Below, piece by piece: positions 36,851 to 46,840 of a stretch of DNA of 62,251 nt (its first letter is position 1; each line of letters starts with the position of its first letter). The position numbers and the translations under genes are program-made. The DNA is from Chitinophagales bacterium 33-2 (GTDB lineage: Bacteria; Bacteroidota; Bacteroidia; Chitinophagales; Chitinophagaceae): NCBI GenBank assembly GCA_002050435.1, contig MWYV01000046.1, forward strand, positions 1-62,251, read 5' to 3'. Under the pieces are notes generated by a model. The model saw only the letters and a list, made by a program, of their open reading frames with translations, did no database searches and was not told the origin of the DNA.

Positions 36851-36937
36851 AGCCAAAATTAACGCAGAAGAAGGATTATTATAGGTTATTGACAAAACAC
36901 TGAATCTTCTTTAACTTAACCAAATCAAAACTATTTT

Positions 36938-37537
36938 ATGAAAAAGATAATTATAGGTTCCCTTATAGGAGCATTGATCATTTTTTTATGGCAATTTATT
37001 TCATTTGGTGCCGCCAATCTGCATGAACCTGCACAGGCATATACCGAAAAACAAACCGCCATTCTTGATTTTTTAGCGGCGCAGGATCTTAAAGAAGGCG
37101 GATACATTATGCCCAGTTTACCGAGAACTGCATCTTCGGATGAATGGCAGGCGATGATGGACAAGAACAGTGGGCAGCCATGGGCCAGCATTCAATACCA
37201 TAATAAATTGAAAACGAATATGGCGGGCAACATGATCCGGGGATTTCTTGTGAACGTGCTCATTGTATTTCTGTTCTGCTGGATCACTGGAAAGATGGCC
37301 AACATGTCGATGCGCAATATTGTACTGGCAGCGCTTGCTGTTGGACTGATCGTATTTATGAACGCTCCCTATACGAACCATATCTGGTATGAAGGCTTTG
37401 ATACTACCATTCACCTGCTGGATGCAGTGGTGTCGTGGGGTCTCGTAGGTTTGTGGCTGGGATGGTTGATGAGCAGAGGACAAAATGTGAGGCGCAAAAC
37501 AAACTATCAAACTTCAAAACAGGAAGTAACCGCATAA
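36938..37537 (+). CDS. Membrane protein of unknown function
   Basis: A 199-residue protein with four predicted membrane helices: residues about 3-24, 103-121, 128-146 and 158-178. The stretch between the first two (about 25-100) is hydrophilic, with DLKEGGYIMPSLPRTAS, and would lie in the periplasm. I do not recognise the family. It is monocistronic, divergent from pepT, and ends at a strong terminator. Confidence 0.75.
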   Translation: MKKIIIGSLIGALIIFLWQFISFGAANLHEPAQAYTEKQTAILDFLAAQDLKEGGYIMPSLPRTASSDEWQAMMDKNSGQPWASIQYHNKLKTNMAGNMIRGFLVNVLIVFLFCWITGKMANMSMRNIVLAALAVGLIVFMNAPYTNHIWYEGFDTTIHLLDAVVSWGLVGLWLGWLMSRGQNVRRKTNYQTSKQEVTA

Positions 37538-37542
37538 AAAAG

Positions 37543-37567
37543 CGCCTCCGTGTGGAGGCGTTTTTTA
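37543..37567 (+). terminator. Bidirectional terminator
   Basis: The perfect stem CGCCTCC/GGAGGCG with loop GTGT is followed by TTTTTT and preceded by AAAAAA. It serves the membrane protein and the convergent FKBP gene. Confidence 0.93.
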
Positions 37568-38026
37568 TTAAGGCATAATGATCCTTGATGCCGGTTTGAG
37601 TTCGATTAGCTCAATATCAAAAATAAGGTCTTGTCCTGCCAGGGGATGGTTGGCATCCAAAACAACCGATGATTCTTTTACTTCAACAATGGTTACCGGG
37701 AATTGCTGTCCGGATCCATCACTCATCATCAGTTGTATGCCCTCTTCAGGGTTCATGTCAGGAGGAAACTGGTCTTTTGGAAATTCAATTACCCTGTCCT
37801 CTTGCTTTTCACCATAGGCATCTTCAACGGGGATTTCAACCGTTTTTTTATCGCCTACCTGCATGCCTTTTACGCCATCTTCAAAACCTTTGATCACTTG
37901 TCCGCCACCCAATTCAAATTCCAGGGGTTCGCGGCCCTGCGAACTGTCAAATGTTTCGCCTGAACGTAGCTTTCCGTTGTAATGTACTTTTACTGTGTCT
38001 CCATTTTGTGCTGGTTGCATAGTCAT
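37568..38026 (-). CDS. FKBP-type peptidyl-prolyl cis-trans isomerase, SlyD-like
   Basis: A 152-residue protein with the FKBP fold split by an IF (insert-in-flap) domain, as in SlyD/FkpB: GDTVKVHYNGKLRSGETFDSS at the start, VIKGFEDGVKGMQVGDKK, the IF insert (EDAYGEKQEDRVIEF to about 125) and DANHPLAGQDLIFDIEL at the end. SlyD-like proteins combine prolyl isomerase and chaperone action in the cytoplasm. The metal-binding His-rich tail of E. coli SlyD is absent. The start may be Met 1 or Met 3; both fit. Confidence 0.93.
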   Translation of the reverse strand: MTMQPAQNGDTVKVHYNGKLRSGETFDSSQGREPLEFELGGGQVIKGFEDGVKGMQVGDKKTVEIPVEDAYGEKQEDRVIEFPKDQFPPDMNPEEGIQLMMSDGSGQQFPVTIVEVKESSVVLDANHPLAGQDLIFDIELIELKPASRIIMP

Positions 38027-38185
38027 TTTCTTTTAAATCAACAATATTCTATTGCATTTGCTACCCAAACGGGCATTACTTAAACTGCAGCAACCAGGTG
38101 GGGCATCGCAGGAAAAGGAAGGGAGCAAATGGCCGGGAAGGTACGAAGCTTTCACGTTTTGGTTAGTTATTTTTGATGAAATTTG

Positions 38186-39505
38186 ATGCAGATTCAACCC
38201 AAAATATTTAAAATGCTGAGCCAGTTTTACTACCTTATTTTTCTTGTACTTTCCATCAATGCTTCCTGTAACAATCAACAAAACCTGCGATCCGGAAATA
38301 CCCAGGATCCACCACAGGTGCGCACGGGCGCCGACCGTCTGGACCAGTACCTGCCTGCTTTAAAAGGAAAAAATGTAGCCGTATTTGCCAACCAGACCTC
38401 CATAGTTGGAACCGGACACCTGGTAGACACTTTGCAAAAATCGGGAGTGAATATCAAGGTCATTTTTGGGCCGGAGCATGGCTTCAGGGGCACCGCAGAT
38501 GCGGGCGAAAAGGTTGAAAGCACTATTGATCCTGCCACCGGCATCCCCGTTGTTTCTTTATATGGCAAAAAAAGAGTGCCCTCAAAAGAAGACCTGAAAG
38601 ATGTAGATGTCATGCTGTTTGATATCCAGGATGTAGGCGTACGGTTTTATACTTATATCTCTTCGCTGCAGGAATATATTGAAACCGCAATTGAAAATAA
38701 TATTCCGCTGATCGTATTGGATCGACCCAACCCTAATGGCTTTTATGTTGATGGTCCTGTACTTGAAACCAAATACAAATCATTTGTAGGCATGCAGCCT
38801 GTACCTGTTGTATATGGAATGACCATTGGAGAATATGCAAATATGTTGCTGGGCGAAGGCTGGCTTAGCGCGAAAGCTATGGACGCGTATACAAAAAATG
38901 TATTGGCAGCGATCTATCCTCCCGGTGCCACTTATTTTTCACTTAAGGTAATCCCCTGTGAAAATTATGATCATACCACCACTTACGAATTGCCGGTAAA
39001 ACCTTCACCTAATTTACCCGACATCCAATCTGTTTACTGGTATCCTTCCACATGCTTTTTTGAAGGCACTGTGTTAAGTGAAGGACGCGGGACAGAAAAA
39101 CCATTCCAGATTTTCGGACATCCATCACTTCCAAAAAATTTATATGCCTTCACTCCTTCCCCACGCGCAGGTGCAAAAGAACCAAAGCTGAATGGCCAGT
39201 TGTGTTATGGCTGGAATGTCAGTGGAACTAAACAGCAAGTCCTTCAAAAAACAGATGGCAGGCTACAGCTACAATACCTGCTTGAAGCATATAGATTATT
39301 TCCTGATAAGGATAAATTCTTCATCCTTCCTAAATCTGGTAACCCTGACGAAAGCTTCTTTAATAAACTTGCAGGTAACGGTGTATTGATCCAACAGGTG
39401 AAGCAGGGAAAATCCGAAACGGAGATCAGGAAATCCTGGGAGCCCAAACTCACTGCATTTAAATCAACAAGGAAAAAGTATTTACTATATCCAGATTTTG
39501 AATAA
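38186..39505 (+). CDS. DUF1343 lipoprotein, NamZ-like exo-beta-N-acetylmuramidase family
   Basis: A lipoprotein of 439 residues: the signal YLIFLVLSINASC has a lipobox ending at C27 (counting from ATG 38186). The domain is DUF1343, to which the cell-wall recycling enzyme NamZ (GH171), which removes terminal MurNAc from peptidoglycan fragments, belongs. The conserved segment IFGPEHGFRGTADAGEKV and the catalytic-region motifs VMLFDIQDVGVRFYTYISS and LDRPNPNG are clear. A shorter start at 38213 would also give a good signal peptide. The enzymatic role is inferred from the family. Confidence 0.88.
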   Translation: MQIQPKIFKMLSQFYYLIFLVLSINASCNNQQNLRSGNTQDPPQVRTGADRLDQYLPALKGKNVAVFANQTSIVGTGHLVDTLQKSGVNIKVIFGPEHGFRGTADAGEKVESTIDPATGIPVVSLYGKKRVPSKEDLKDVDVMLFDIQDVGVRFYTYISSLQEYIETAIENNIPLIVLDRPNPNGFYVDGPVLETKYKSFVGMQPVPVVYGMTIGEYANMLLGEGWLSAKAMDAYTKNVLAAIYPPGATYFSLKVIPCENYDHTTTYELPVKPSPNLPDIQSVYWYPSTCFFEGTVLSEGRGTEKPFQIFGHPSLPKNLYAFTPSPRAGAKEPKLNGQLCYGWNVSGTKQQVLQKTDGRLQLQYLLEAYRLFPDKDKFFILPKSGNPDESFFNKLAGNGVLIQQVKQGKSETEIRKSWEPKLTAFKSTRKKYLLYPDFE

Positions 39506-39545
39506 GCGTTCATCCATTCAATTTTAACTTACTTCAATTATTTAC

Positions 39546-40484
39546 ATGCGCATAATTTTCATGGGTACGCCTGAATTTGCAGTGGCATCCCTGGATGCAC
39601 TGGTAAAAGCCGGATTTGAAATTGTGGCTGTAATTACGGCTCCGGATAAACCGGCAGGCAGGGGCATGAAACTCCAGGAGAGTGCAGTGAAGCAATATGC
39701 CATAGAGCAAAGCCTTTTGGTATTGCAACCGGAGAAATTAAAAGATTCGGCTTTTATAGAGCAATTAAAGTCCATCAAAGCCGACATCCAGGTGGTGGTT
39801 GCCTTTCGGATGCTTCCTGAAATTGTATGGAATATGCCGCCAATGGGAACAATCAATGTACACGGTTCCCTACTGCCTAAATACCGTGGTGCAGCTCCTA
39901 TCAACTGGGCCATCATCAATGGTGAAAAAGAAACCGGCGTTACCACTTTCAAGTTAAAACACGCCATCGATACAGGAAATATTCTGATGCAGGAAGTGAT
40001 CCAGATTGGTGATGATGAAAACGCCGGATCATTGCATGATAAGATGAAAGCAACCGGAGCTGCCTTACTGGTGAAAACCCTTCATGGGTTAAAAGAAGGA
40101 AGTTTGGAAGAAAAAGACCAGTCCATACTTGAAACTGGTATTGATACACCACACGCAACGAAAATTTTTACAGAAACCTGCCGCATCAACTGGAATGATG
40201 ATGTATCGCGTATTCATAACCTGGTACGCGGACTCTCCCCTTTTCCCGGCGCTTTCAGCTCACTGGATGGTAAGCTCTTAAAAATATTCAGCAGTGAAAA
40301 AGAACTGGCCGAACATGATGATCCGGCCGGAAAAGTGCGCTCTGATGGAAAAAGTTATTTAAAGTTCGCCTGTAAGGGCGGCTATATTCATGTCAGTGAA
40401 TTACAACTGGAAGGCAAAAAGAAAATGCATGCCGTGGATTTTCTTCGCGGGTACAGACTTTCCGATCCGGCTTTTAATTCATGA
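39546..40484 (+). CDS. fmt: Methionyl-tRNA formyltransferase
   Basis: The enzyme formylates initiator Met-tRNA with 10-formyl-THF. The 312 residues show the typical MRIIFMGTPEFAVASLDAL start, the formyl-THF site VHGSLLPKYRGAAPINWAI, and the C-terminal domain with LLKIFSSEKE. The gene follows the DUF1343 gene by 40 bases and may be cotranscribed. Confidence 0.97.
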   Translation: MRIIFMGTPEFAVASLDALVKAGFEIVAVITAPDKPAGRGMKLQESAVKQYAIEQSLLVLQPEKLKDSAFIEQLKSIKADIQVVVAFRMLPEIVWNMPPMGTINVHGSLLPKYRGAAPINWAIINGEKETGVTTFKLKHAIDTGNILMQEVIQIGDDENAGSLHDKMKATGAALLVKTLHGLKEGSLEEKDQSILETGIDTPHATKIFTETCRINWNDDVSRIHNLVRGLSPFPGAFSSLDGKLLKIFSSEKELAEHDDPAGKVRSDGKSYLKFACKGGYIHVSELQLEGKKKMHAVDFLRGYRLSDPAFNS

Positions 40485-40506
40485 TTGAGTTCAGCAATTT
40501 TCCCTG

Positions 40507-41445
40507 TTAATAGCTCACTCTGATAATAAACTTTTCTTCATCACTTACAGCCAGTGCAGATGCAGCCGCATTGCTCATGCGCAGATCATATCCCTGGTTT
40601 TGTCGGATGCCACTCATTTCGCCAAGCACTTTGGCGTAAACCATTTTATTGTTGGAAGGGTTGGTAAGACGAACAATGGTTCCTGATTCCACTTTATCCA
40701 TCAGCACATAATATTTTGCATCCTGCCAGCCGCTTGCCGTTTTAAAAATACCACCAATGGCCGTTTCATTAGAGGAAACAGGCTGGGTTTTTACCTGCTG
40801 ATCAAACAATGATTTAAAATAGCCACCATTGGTATCGTTCACAGCCACCTGTGAACTTGCTACCTGCTTTACAACTGGTGGTTCAGTTTTCTTTTCAGCA
40901 ACAGGTTTTTGAATTGCCGCGGCTTCTTTTATTGGTTCTGCAGGCCTGGTTTCCTTTGGTGTTTCCGGTGTTTTTTCCACCGGTGCAGCAGCAACAATAT
41001 TTGCAGCTTCTGCAGAAACAAGGTATCCTACTATCAGTTTTTTTCCCTGGTTGATCTTATCATCACTTAGCTTATTCCATTTTCTTAAATCAGCCATTAA
41101 TACATTGTTGTTGTTCTGGCTCACACGGAAAAGTCCTTCCTTTTCTCCCACCATATAATAAACCGCACGGCCATTTGCAGCAGACTGTGAGAAGTTGGCT
41201 GCATTCAGCGGAATTCGGATCACCTGACCGATCTGCAGGCCATTGTTCATATCCAGGCTGTTAAAAGATGCAATATCTTTTGGAGGCAGGTTGTATAATC
41301 TTCCGATTGAATAAAAACTTTCTTTGGCAGCTACCGAATGATTTAAAAACAAACCTTTTTCATTGCGCTGTACAAGGAGTTCGGACTGGCTGAAGGAAAA
41401 GAAAAAGCCACAAAGCAGGCAGGCCAGTAATATGAATTTTTTCAT
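40507..41445 (-). CDS. LysM-domain exported protein
   Basis: A 312-residue protein with a signal peptide (about 1-19), one LysM domain (about 36-80, SFYSIGRLYNLPPKDIASFN and GLQIGQVIRI), a second LysM-like region (about 95-145), a Pro/Lys/Glu/Ala-rich low-complexity linker (about 150-210) and a C-terminal domain (about 225-312; KYYVLMDKVESGTIVRLTNP) that resembles a double-psi beta-barrel. LysM domains bind peptidoglycan, so the protein probably sits in the periplasm. The next gene downstream is convergent; function is unknown. Confidence 0.85.
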   Translation of the reverse strand: MKKFILLACLLCGFFFSFSQSELLVQRNEKGLFLNHSVAAKESFYSIGRLYNLPPKDIASFNSLDMNNGLQIGQVIRIPLNAANFSQSAANGRAVYYMVGEKEGLFRVSQNNNNVLMADLRKWNKLSDDKINQGKKLIVGYLVSAEAANIVAAAPVEKTPETPKETRPAEPIKEAAAIQKPVAEKKTEPPVVKQVASSQVAVNDTNGGYFKSLFDQQVKTQPVSSNETAIGGIFKTASGWQDAKYYVLMDKVESGTIVRLTNPSNNKMVYAKVLGEMSGIRQNQGYDLRMSNAAASALAVSDEEKFIIRVSY

Positions 41446-41524
41446 GTGGATATTATTAGTTTTTCAATAGGCCATATTTATGGCGGGTCAGGCTACACAA
41501 ATATGCCTGTTTTTTTTCAAAAAT

Positions 41525-42898
41525 TCAATCATTATGCTGTTTAATGATCCTTAATGCTTTGGGATAATAATTATTGATCCGATTGGGCAGTGCATTGATC
41601 CAGCCCAAATTAAATCCCCTATAACGAACGGTTTGCCAGCCTGGTTTATTGGATAACAAACCCATTTCCTGCCTTTGAAGATATTTTATGGCGTCGTTTC
41701 TTTCCAGTTCCATGAAATGGATGGAAGCTCCAGGCAAATTACTCAGGGCAAGCGCGTGTTCCGGAACCAGTTTGCCTTTCATGATCTGCCCGATCTCTGT
41801 ACCCCAGTACTGAATGTTCAGGACGGATCTTAACAAAGCTGCATCCGGAATTATATTAGCGGGCAGCGCATAATATCTTTCCCTGTCTGCGATCAGTTCC
41901 ATTCCCGCCGCATTGATCCAGGGCAATAGGATCGATTTTTCTTTCGAACCAGCAATTGAAAGGGAGGGAAACCGCAGTTTATAATTTGCCTGAGCGCCTG
42001 TTTTTCTAAAGCAGGATAAATAAAACCCTTCTCCCTTTAATTGATCAGGGTAAAAACGGTAACCCCAGGTATCCTTTCCCGTGAAATGGGTTTCAACAAT
42101 GCCCCAATCATCTTTTATTGCTATGCGTTCGCCTTTAAGATCAAAATCATTTTCAAGCCATGCGCCAATAGCCTCGTCCTCTTCAATTGAATATGAGCAA
42201 GTGGAATAAATTAAAAGCCCATCCTGTTTGAGTGCCGGCAATACATCTGCAAGAATTCTTTGTTGCCGCTGGCTGCATAAGGCCACATTATTTAAACTCC
42301 ATTCATTTACTGCATCCGCATCCTTGCGAAACAAACCACTTCCACTGCAGGGCGCATCAACCACAATCACATCAAAATAAGCTGTAAGTTTTTTAAATAC
42401 CGAAGGATCGTTATTGGTAATGATCACATTGGAGGCCCCCCACTTGATAACATTATCTCTTAAAATCATGGCGCGGTTGCGGATCACTTCATTCGCAACC
42501 AGCAGGCTTTCATTTGAAATGAGGGACTGAATATGCGTGGTTTTTCCTCCCGGAGCTGCACTCAGGTCCAGCACTCTTAACGGAAGCTGCAGATTTGTAT
42601 GCTGTTTCAGTGCCTGTTCCAGGAACATGCTGGAGGCATCCTGAACATAAAAAGTACCTGCATGAAAAAGCGGATCAAATGTAAACGAGGGGCGTTGTTC
42701 AAGATAATATCCATGATCTGCCCACGGAACTTTTGAAATGGTTGTTTGAAAATCTGATTCATCAACGGAAAGCATTTTACTGGTGTTCAAACGAACTGCA
42801 GTTATCTGCTCAGGGTGGGCATGTACTGCTTCAAATCGTGGTCGGTCAAAACCAGGAATGCCTTCAAGTGAATCTAGAAATAATCCAGGTAACTGCAA
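41525..42898 (-). CDS. RNA 5-methylcytosine methyltransferase, RsmB/RsmF (Nol1/Nop2/Sun) family
   Basis: A 457-residue protein. Motif I is VLDLSAAPGGKTTHI, motif IV DAPCSGSGLFRKD and motif VI YSTCSYSIEEDEA; the two Cys residues in PCSGSG and STCSYS act in catalysis and release. The C-terminal portion has the additional domain seen in RsmF-like enzymes (about 300-457), ending in PNRINNYYPKALRII. The target cytosine is not clear, but 16S rRNA is likely. The start codon is TTG, since no in-frame ATG occurs before the conserved segment; the frame upstream is open for some 20 codons, so the start is uncertain. Confidence 0.9.
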   Translation of the reverse strand: MQLPGLFLDSLEGIPGFDRPRFEAVHAHPEQITAVRLNTSKMLSVDESDFQTTISKVPWADHGYYLEQRPSFTFDPLFHAGTFYVQDASSMFLEQALKQHTNLQLPLRVLDLSAAPGGKTTHIQSLISNESLLVANEVIRNRAMILRDNVIKWGASNVIITNNDPSVFKKLTAYFDVIVVDAPCSGSGLFRKDADAVNEWSLNNVALCSQRQQRILADVLPALKQDGLLIYSTCSYSIEEDEAIGAWLENDFDLKGERIAIKDDWGIVETHFTGKDTWGYRFYPDQLKGEGFYLSCFRKTGAQANYKLRFPSLSIAGSKEKSILLPWINAAGMELIADRERYYALPANIIPDAALLRSVLNIQYWGTEIGQIMKGKLVPEHALALSNLPGASIHFMELERNDAIKYLQRQEMGLLSNKPGWQTVRYRGFNLGWINALPNRINNYYPKALRIIKQHND

Positions 42899-42953
42899 GG
42901 GAAGCAGAAATTTTAAGATGTAATAAACTTTAAAAAGATCAGCAACTGCTAAG

Positions 42954-44507
42954 CTATAATGATTTTATTTCTGCAATCAGGTCCTGCAAAACTTTTTTCG
43001 CATCACCAAAGAGCATGGAAGTTTTTGGTCTGAAGAACAGGTCATTTTCAATTCCCGCATAACCCGGCTTCATACTTCTTTTATTTACAATTACTGTTTT
43101 TGATAACTCTACATCAAGAATGGGCATACCATAGATCGGTGATGAAGGATCTGTTTTGGCAGCAGGATTCACCACATCGTTGGCACCTAATATCAATACC
43201 ACATCAGAAGTTGGAAATTCTTCGTTGGCATGTTCCATCTCCAGCAATTTCTCATAAGAAACATCTGCTTCTGCCAGCAACACGTTCATGTGCCCGGGCA
43301 TTCTGCCTGCAACCGGGTGAATGGCATATTTCACTTCAACTCCTTTTTCTTCCAGCAGTTTTTCCAGTTCATGGCAGGCATGTTGTGCCTGTGCTACAGC
43401 CAGTCCGTACCCCGGAACAATCAACACTTTATTGGAATAAGCCATTACCACTGCAGCATCAGACAAACTGATTTCTTTGTGTAGTCCCTGTTCTGTACTG
43501 CCTGAAGGCCCGGCAACCGAACCACCCCCAAAAGAGCCGATCAGCACATTTGCCAATGAACGGTTCATGGCTCTGCACATCAGAATGGTCAGTAAAGTTC
43601 CTGCCGCACCTACAAGAATGCCACCCGTCAGCATTACTTTGTTATCATACAAAAATCCACCACATGCAGCAGCAACGCCTGTAAATGAATTCAGCAGGGA
43701 GATCACTACAGGCATATCGGCCCCACCAATTGGTAACACAAAAAGGATCCCGTAAATCAGCGAAAGAATGAAAACGATGTAGAAGAGTACATATACCGAG
43801 GTATTCAACTGTATGTTCAATCCACGGATGGAAATCCGGTCTGCGGTGTTCACCAGGTCGCCATTGATTACTTCAAATGAAGAACTGATGGTTGACAATA
43901 AAAATATACTGATCACAAGAATGAGCGCAAGTACCACGAGGTTTACAATATGCTGTCCCTTAAATGAACGGTCCTTTACAGAACCATTTAATTTACCCCA
44001 GGCCACCATACTTCCTGCAAATGATACCGATCCTATGATCAGCCCGAGAAATATTGTGATCAGCGTTCCTGTTTGAACCGGCAATTCAAAATTGGCCATG
44101 TCCACGGTTTCTTCACCGGGAAATGCCTGCGTGATGTGGAACGCAAAATTGGAAGAAGCAAAATGATTGAATTCTACTATGGAGATCAGCGCAGCACAGG
44201 CACCGCCCATACCATTGAACAGGCTTACCATTTCAGGCATCGCCGTCATCTTTACCTTTTTTGCAATTGAGGTGCCGATAATGCCGCCCACGATCAACCC
44301 TCCAAAGATCCATCCGTAGTTCCCGAGTCTTTGACCGGTTCCGGGATCCTCATATAAAAAAATGGTTCCAAAAATTGCCAGTGTCATGCCTGCGGCTGCA
44401 TAGAGGTTGCCCCTCCTTGCGGTTTCAGGATGCGAAAGCATTTTTAATCCTACAATAAAACTTATGGAAGCAAATAAATAAATAACGGTGAGCAGGCTGA
44501 AATACAT
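42954..44507 (-). CDS. pntB: NAD(P) transhydrogenase subunit beta
   Basis: A 517-residue inner membrane protein. The N-terminal half has about nine transmembrane helices (YLFASISFIVGLKML at the start), and the soluble C-terminal domain III binds NADP(H): KVLIVPGYGLAVAQAQHA, AIHPVAGRMPGHMNVLLAEA and ILGANDVVNPAAKTDPSSPI. With the two alpha subunits it uses the proton gradient to make NADPH from NADH. It is the last gene of the pntAA-pntAB-pntB operon. Confidence 0.97.
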   Translation of the reverse strand: MYFSLLTVIYLFASISFIVGLKMLSHPETARRGNLYAAAGMTLAIFGTIFLYEDPGTGQRLGNYGWIFGGLIVGGIIGTSIAKKVKMTAMPEMVSLFNGMGGACAALISIVEFNHFASSNFAFHITQAFPGEETVDMANFELPVQTGTLITIFLGLIIGSVSFAGSMVAWGKLNGSVKDRSFKGQHIVNLVVLALILVISIFLLSTISSSFEVINGDLVNTADRISIRGLNIQLNTSVYVLFYIVFILSLIYGILFVLPIGGADMPVVISLLNSFTGVAAACGGFLYDNKVMLTGGILVGAAGTLLTILMCRAMNRSLANVLIGSFGGGSVAGPSGSTEQGLHKEISLSDAAVVMAYSNKVLIVPGYGLAVAQAQHACHELEKLLEEKGVEVKYAIHPVAGRMPGHMNVLLAEADVSYEKLLEMEHANEEFPTSDVVLILGANDVVNPAAKTDPSSPIYGMPILDVELSKTVIVNKRSMKPGYAGIENDLFFRPKTSMLFGDAKKVLQDLIAEIKSL

Positions 44508-44550
44508 GCTTGATCTTGATTGATTATAAAATCTTTCCTTTCATAATGAA

Positions 44551-44868
44551 CTACTTTTTTCCTTTTTTCGACTTGAACATTTCCAGCATTCTGTCGGTTA
44601 CAACAAAACCGCCCACAACATTCAAAGTTCCTAAAACAACAGCAAGAAACCCAAGTACCAGTGCAAGGTAGTTATCATGTTCGGCCTTGCCCATTACAAT
44701 GATGGCACCAATGACCACAACTCCATGTATGGCATTTGCACCACTCATCAAAGGTGTATGCAACACACTCGGTACCCGGCCGATGATTTCGATACCCACA
44801 AAGATCATCAGGATTACTATATAGGCTGTTTGCTGATTTCCTGCGATCCACGTAAAAACTGAATCCAT
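44551..44868 (-). CDS. pntAB: NAD(P) transhydrogenase subunit alpha part 2 (membrane)
   Basis: A 105-residue membrane protein with three transmembrane helices (about 12-30, 45-60 and 70-92), including VFVGIEIIGRVPSVLHTPLM. In E. coli this domain is the C-terminal part of PntA; here it is a separate gene, as in many Bacteroidota. It sits 11 bases after pntAA and 43 bases before pntB. Confidence 0.95.
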   Translation of the reverse strand: MDSVFTWIAGNQQTAYIVILMIFVGIEIIGRVPSVLHTPLMSGANAIHGVVVIGAIIVMGKAEHDNYLALVLGFLAVVLGTLNVVGGFVVTDRMLEMFKSKKGKK

Positions 44869-44879
44869 TATTAAAATTT

Positions 44880-45992
44880 TTAAGCTGCTGGTTGTTTCAT
44901 TCTTTCATGAATGATCGTTCCGTTAAAACAAATACATGATCCTTTAACCAGATCATCTTCCCAATTCAAATGCAATTGTCCTTCTTTGCCGGTGATCAGC
45001 GCAAGAAAATTCATTACATTCTTTCCGTATAATTTACTGGCATCGGATGCCATGGTACCTGCAAGGTTGCTATTGCCGACTATGGTTACTCCGTGCGCAA
45101 CAATGGTTTCATTGTTTTTGGTGAGCGGGGTATTGCCGCCTGTACCGGCTGCAATATCGATGATCACAGAACCCTGCCTCATGGCACGGATCATTTCTTC
45201 TGTAATTAATTCAGGTGCTTTTTTCCCGGGGATCTGCGCTGTTGTGATCACAATGTCTGCTTTTGCAACACTGTCTGCAATTTTTTGCTTCTGCTTGTTT
45301 TTGTAATCCTCTGTTTGATCCACTGCGTATCCACCTGCAGCGGAAGAATCTGCGGCGCCTTCTACTTCCACGAATTTGGCACCCAGGCTCATTACTTCTT
45401 CTTTAACCTGCGGACGTGTATCAAAAACTTCCACCACAGCACCCAGTCTTTTTGCAGTAGCAATGGCCTGCAATCCTGCAACACCTGCACCCAGGATCAG
45501 CACTTTAGCCGGCGCAATGGTTCCAGCGGCCGTCATGAACATGGGGAAATACCGGGGATACAAATTAGCGGCTGTTAAAACGGCTTTATACCCTGCGATG
45601 TTGGCCTGGGAGCTGAGCACATCCATACTTTGGGCCCTTGTGGTTCGGGGTAACATATCCAGACTAAAAACAGTAATACCATCGTTTGCATACGCCTGCA
45701 TGCGCTCTGTATAGTATAAGGGCTGATACACCCCGATCAGTATTTTATCGCGTTTGAGTGGAACGGCAGGTTGATTAATGGAAAGAATAATTTCTGCTGA
45801 AGATGCAATCTCATCGGCAGTGCGGATCTCACCACCTGCCCTGGTATAATCTTCATCAGATGCGGCAGCCTTCATGCCGGCATCCTGCTGCACCCATACC
45901 TGCAATCCTTTTTTTACAAGCTGGGCAACGCCATCAGGCAGAAGGGAAACCCTTTGTTCGTAGTCTGGTTCTTTAAGAATCCCAATGATCAT
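44880..45992 (-). CDS. pntAA: NAD(P) transhydrogenase subunit alpha part 1 (soluble)
   Basis: A 370-residue soluble domain I that binds NAD(H). The sequence ILGAGVAGLQAIATAKRLGA, followed by VEVFDTRPQVKEEV, is the dinucleotide-binding core, and the mobile loop SLGAKFVEVEG follows. It resembles alanine dehydrogenase, but the operon with pntAB and pntB decides the call. It is the first gene of the operon. Confidence 0.96.
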   Translation of the reverse strand: MIIGILKEPDYEQRVSLLPDGVAQLVKKGLQVWVQQDAGMKAAASDEDYTRAGGEIRTADEIASSAEIILSINQPAVPLKRDKILIGVYQPLYYTERMQAYANDGITVFSLDMLPRTTRAQSMDVLSSQANIAGYKAVLTAANLYPRYFPMFMTAAGTIAPAKVLILGAGVAGLQAIATAKRLGAVVEVFDTRPQVKEEVMSLGAKFVEVEGAADSSAAGGYAVDQTEDYKNKQKQKIADSVAKADIVITTAQIPGKKAPELITEEMIRAMRQGSVIIDIAAGTGGNTPLTKNNETIVAHGVTIVGNSNLAGTMASDASKLYGKNVMNFLALITGKEGQLHLNWEDDLVKGSCICFNGTIIHERMKQPAA

Positions 45993-46022
45993 GGTTTCAA
46001 TTTATACTAAAATAGTTTCATG

Positions 46023-46817
46023 TCAAAAACGAATGGTAAAATCCTGTGGTATCCTGAAATCTTTCCTGAAGAATACAAAGCCCAGGAAAAAAATATCGAT
46101 GGTATACTGAACGGAAGGATGTTGCTGAATATACTTCCAGGCTGCTTCCATTTCAGGACTCCAGTGAATATCATCAAAAACGAGGATACTGTCCGTATTG
46201 GTTTTTTTCAACAACCATTCAAAATACCGGATGGTAGGATCATACCTGTGGTTTCCGTCAATAAAACCCAGATCCACAGTTTCCAGTTGCTGTAAAACCG
46301 GAGGGAGCACATCATCAAAATTTCCTTCCAGTGAGCGAATGTTTTTTAATCCCAGCGCTTCAAAACCTTCTAATGCTTTATTTCTGACAGAGGGATTTCC
46401 TTCAATGGTAACTACTTCTGCATCCGGGTGCGCTAAGGCAAGGTAGGCAGTAGTGGTGCCCAGTGAAGTGCCCAGTTCCACGATCCGGGCAGGTTGGTAA
46501 TGCCTGGCCAGCCGGTACAACACTTGTGCAAGCTTTTTGTTCTTAAGTGCAGTGGCAGCAATGGCAGAAACTTTTTTACTTCCGGTTCCTGCTCTTGACC
46601 CAGCACCCAATTCCACTACTGGTAGAAATGTATCATCTTTCAACAGCTTTTTGCGGAGTTGTTCCACCTCCAAAGGCGCCTGGTAATTTTTTTTGTTATT
46701 CAGCACATGGAGAATGAAATCAAAAACAAAAGGGGAATGCATGCCGTGGCCTTTGCTGTTTGAGCCCTTTGCATAATAACCCAGGTATTTTCCTGCCAGT
46801 TGTAAAGATGAATACAC
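46023..46817 (-). CDS. O-methyltransferase-type SAM-dependent methyltransferase
   Basis: A 264-residue protein with an N-terminal helical region, ending in GHGMHSPFVFDFILHVL, and a catalytic domain with motif I IVELGTSLGTTTAYLAL, VTIEGNPSV, VDLGFIDGNHRYDPTI and ILVFDDIHWSPEMEAAW, like class I O-methyltransferases of the Methyltransf_24/3 group. The start codon is GTG at 46817: a stop lies three codons upstream and the family begins MYSS at this place. The substrate is unknown. Confidence 0.87.
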   Translation of the reverse strand: MYSSLQLAGKYLGYYAKGSNSKGHGMHSPFVFDFILHVLNNKKNYQAPLEVEQLRKKLLKDDTFLPVVELGAGSRAGTGSKKVSAIAATALKNKKLAQVLYRLARHYQPARIVELGTSLGTTTAYLALAHPDAEVVTIEGNPSVRNKALEGFEALGLKNIRSLEGNFDDVLPPVLQQLETVDLGFIDGNHRYDPTIRYFEWLLKKTNTDSILVFDDIHWSPEMEAAWKYIQQHPSVQYTIDIFFLGFVFFRKDFRIPQDFTIRF

Positions 46818-46840
46818 GCTGTAAAATTAAGTGGGTAACA

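Noticed and set aside
44880..45992. Alanine dehydrogenase
   Set aside because: The sequence is related, but the operon with pntAB and pntB identifies it as transhydrogenase alpha.
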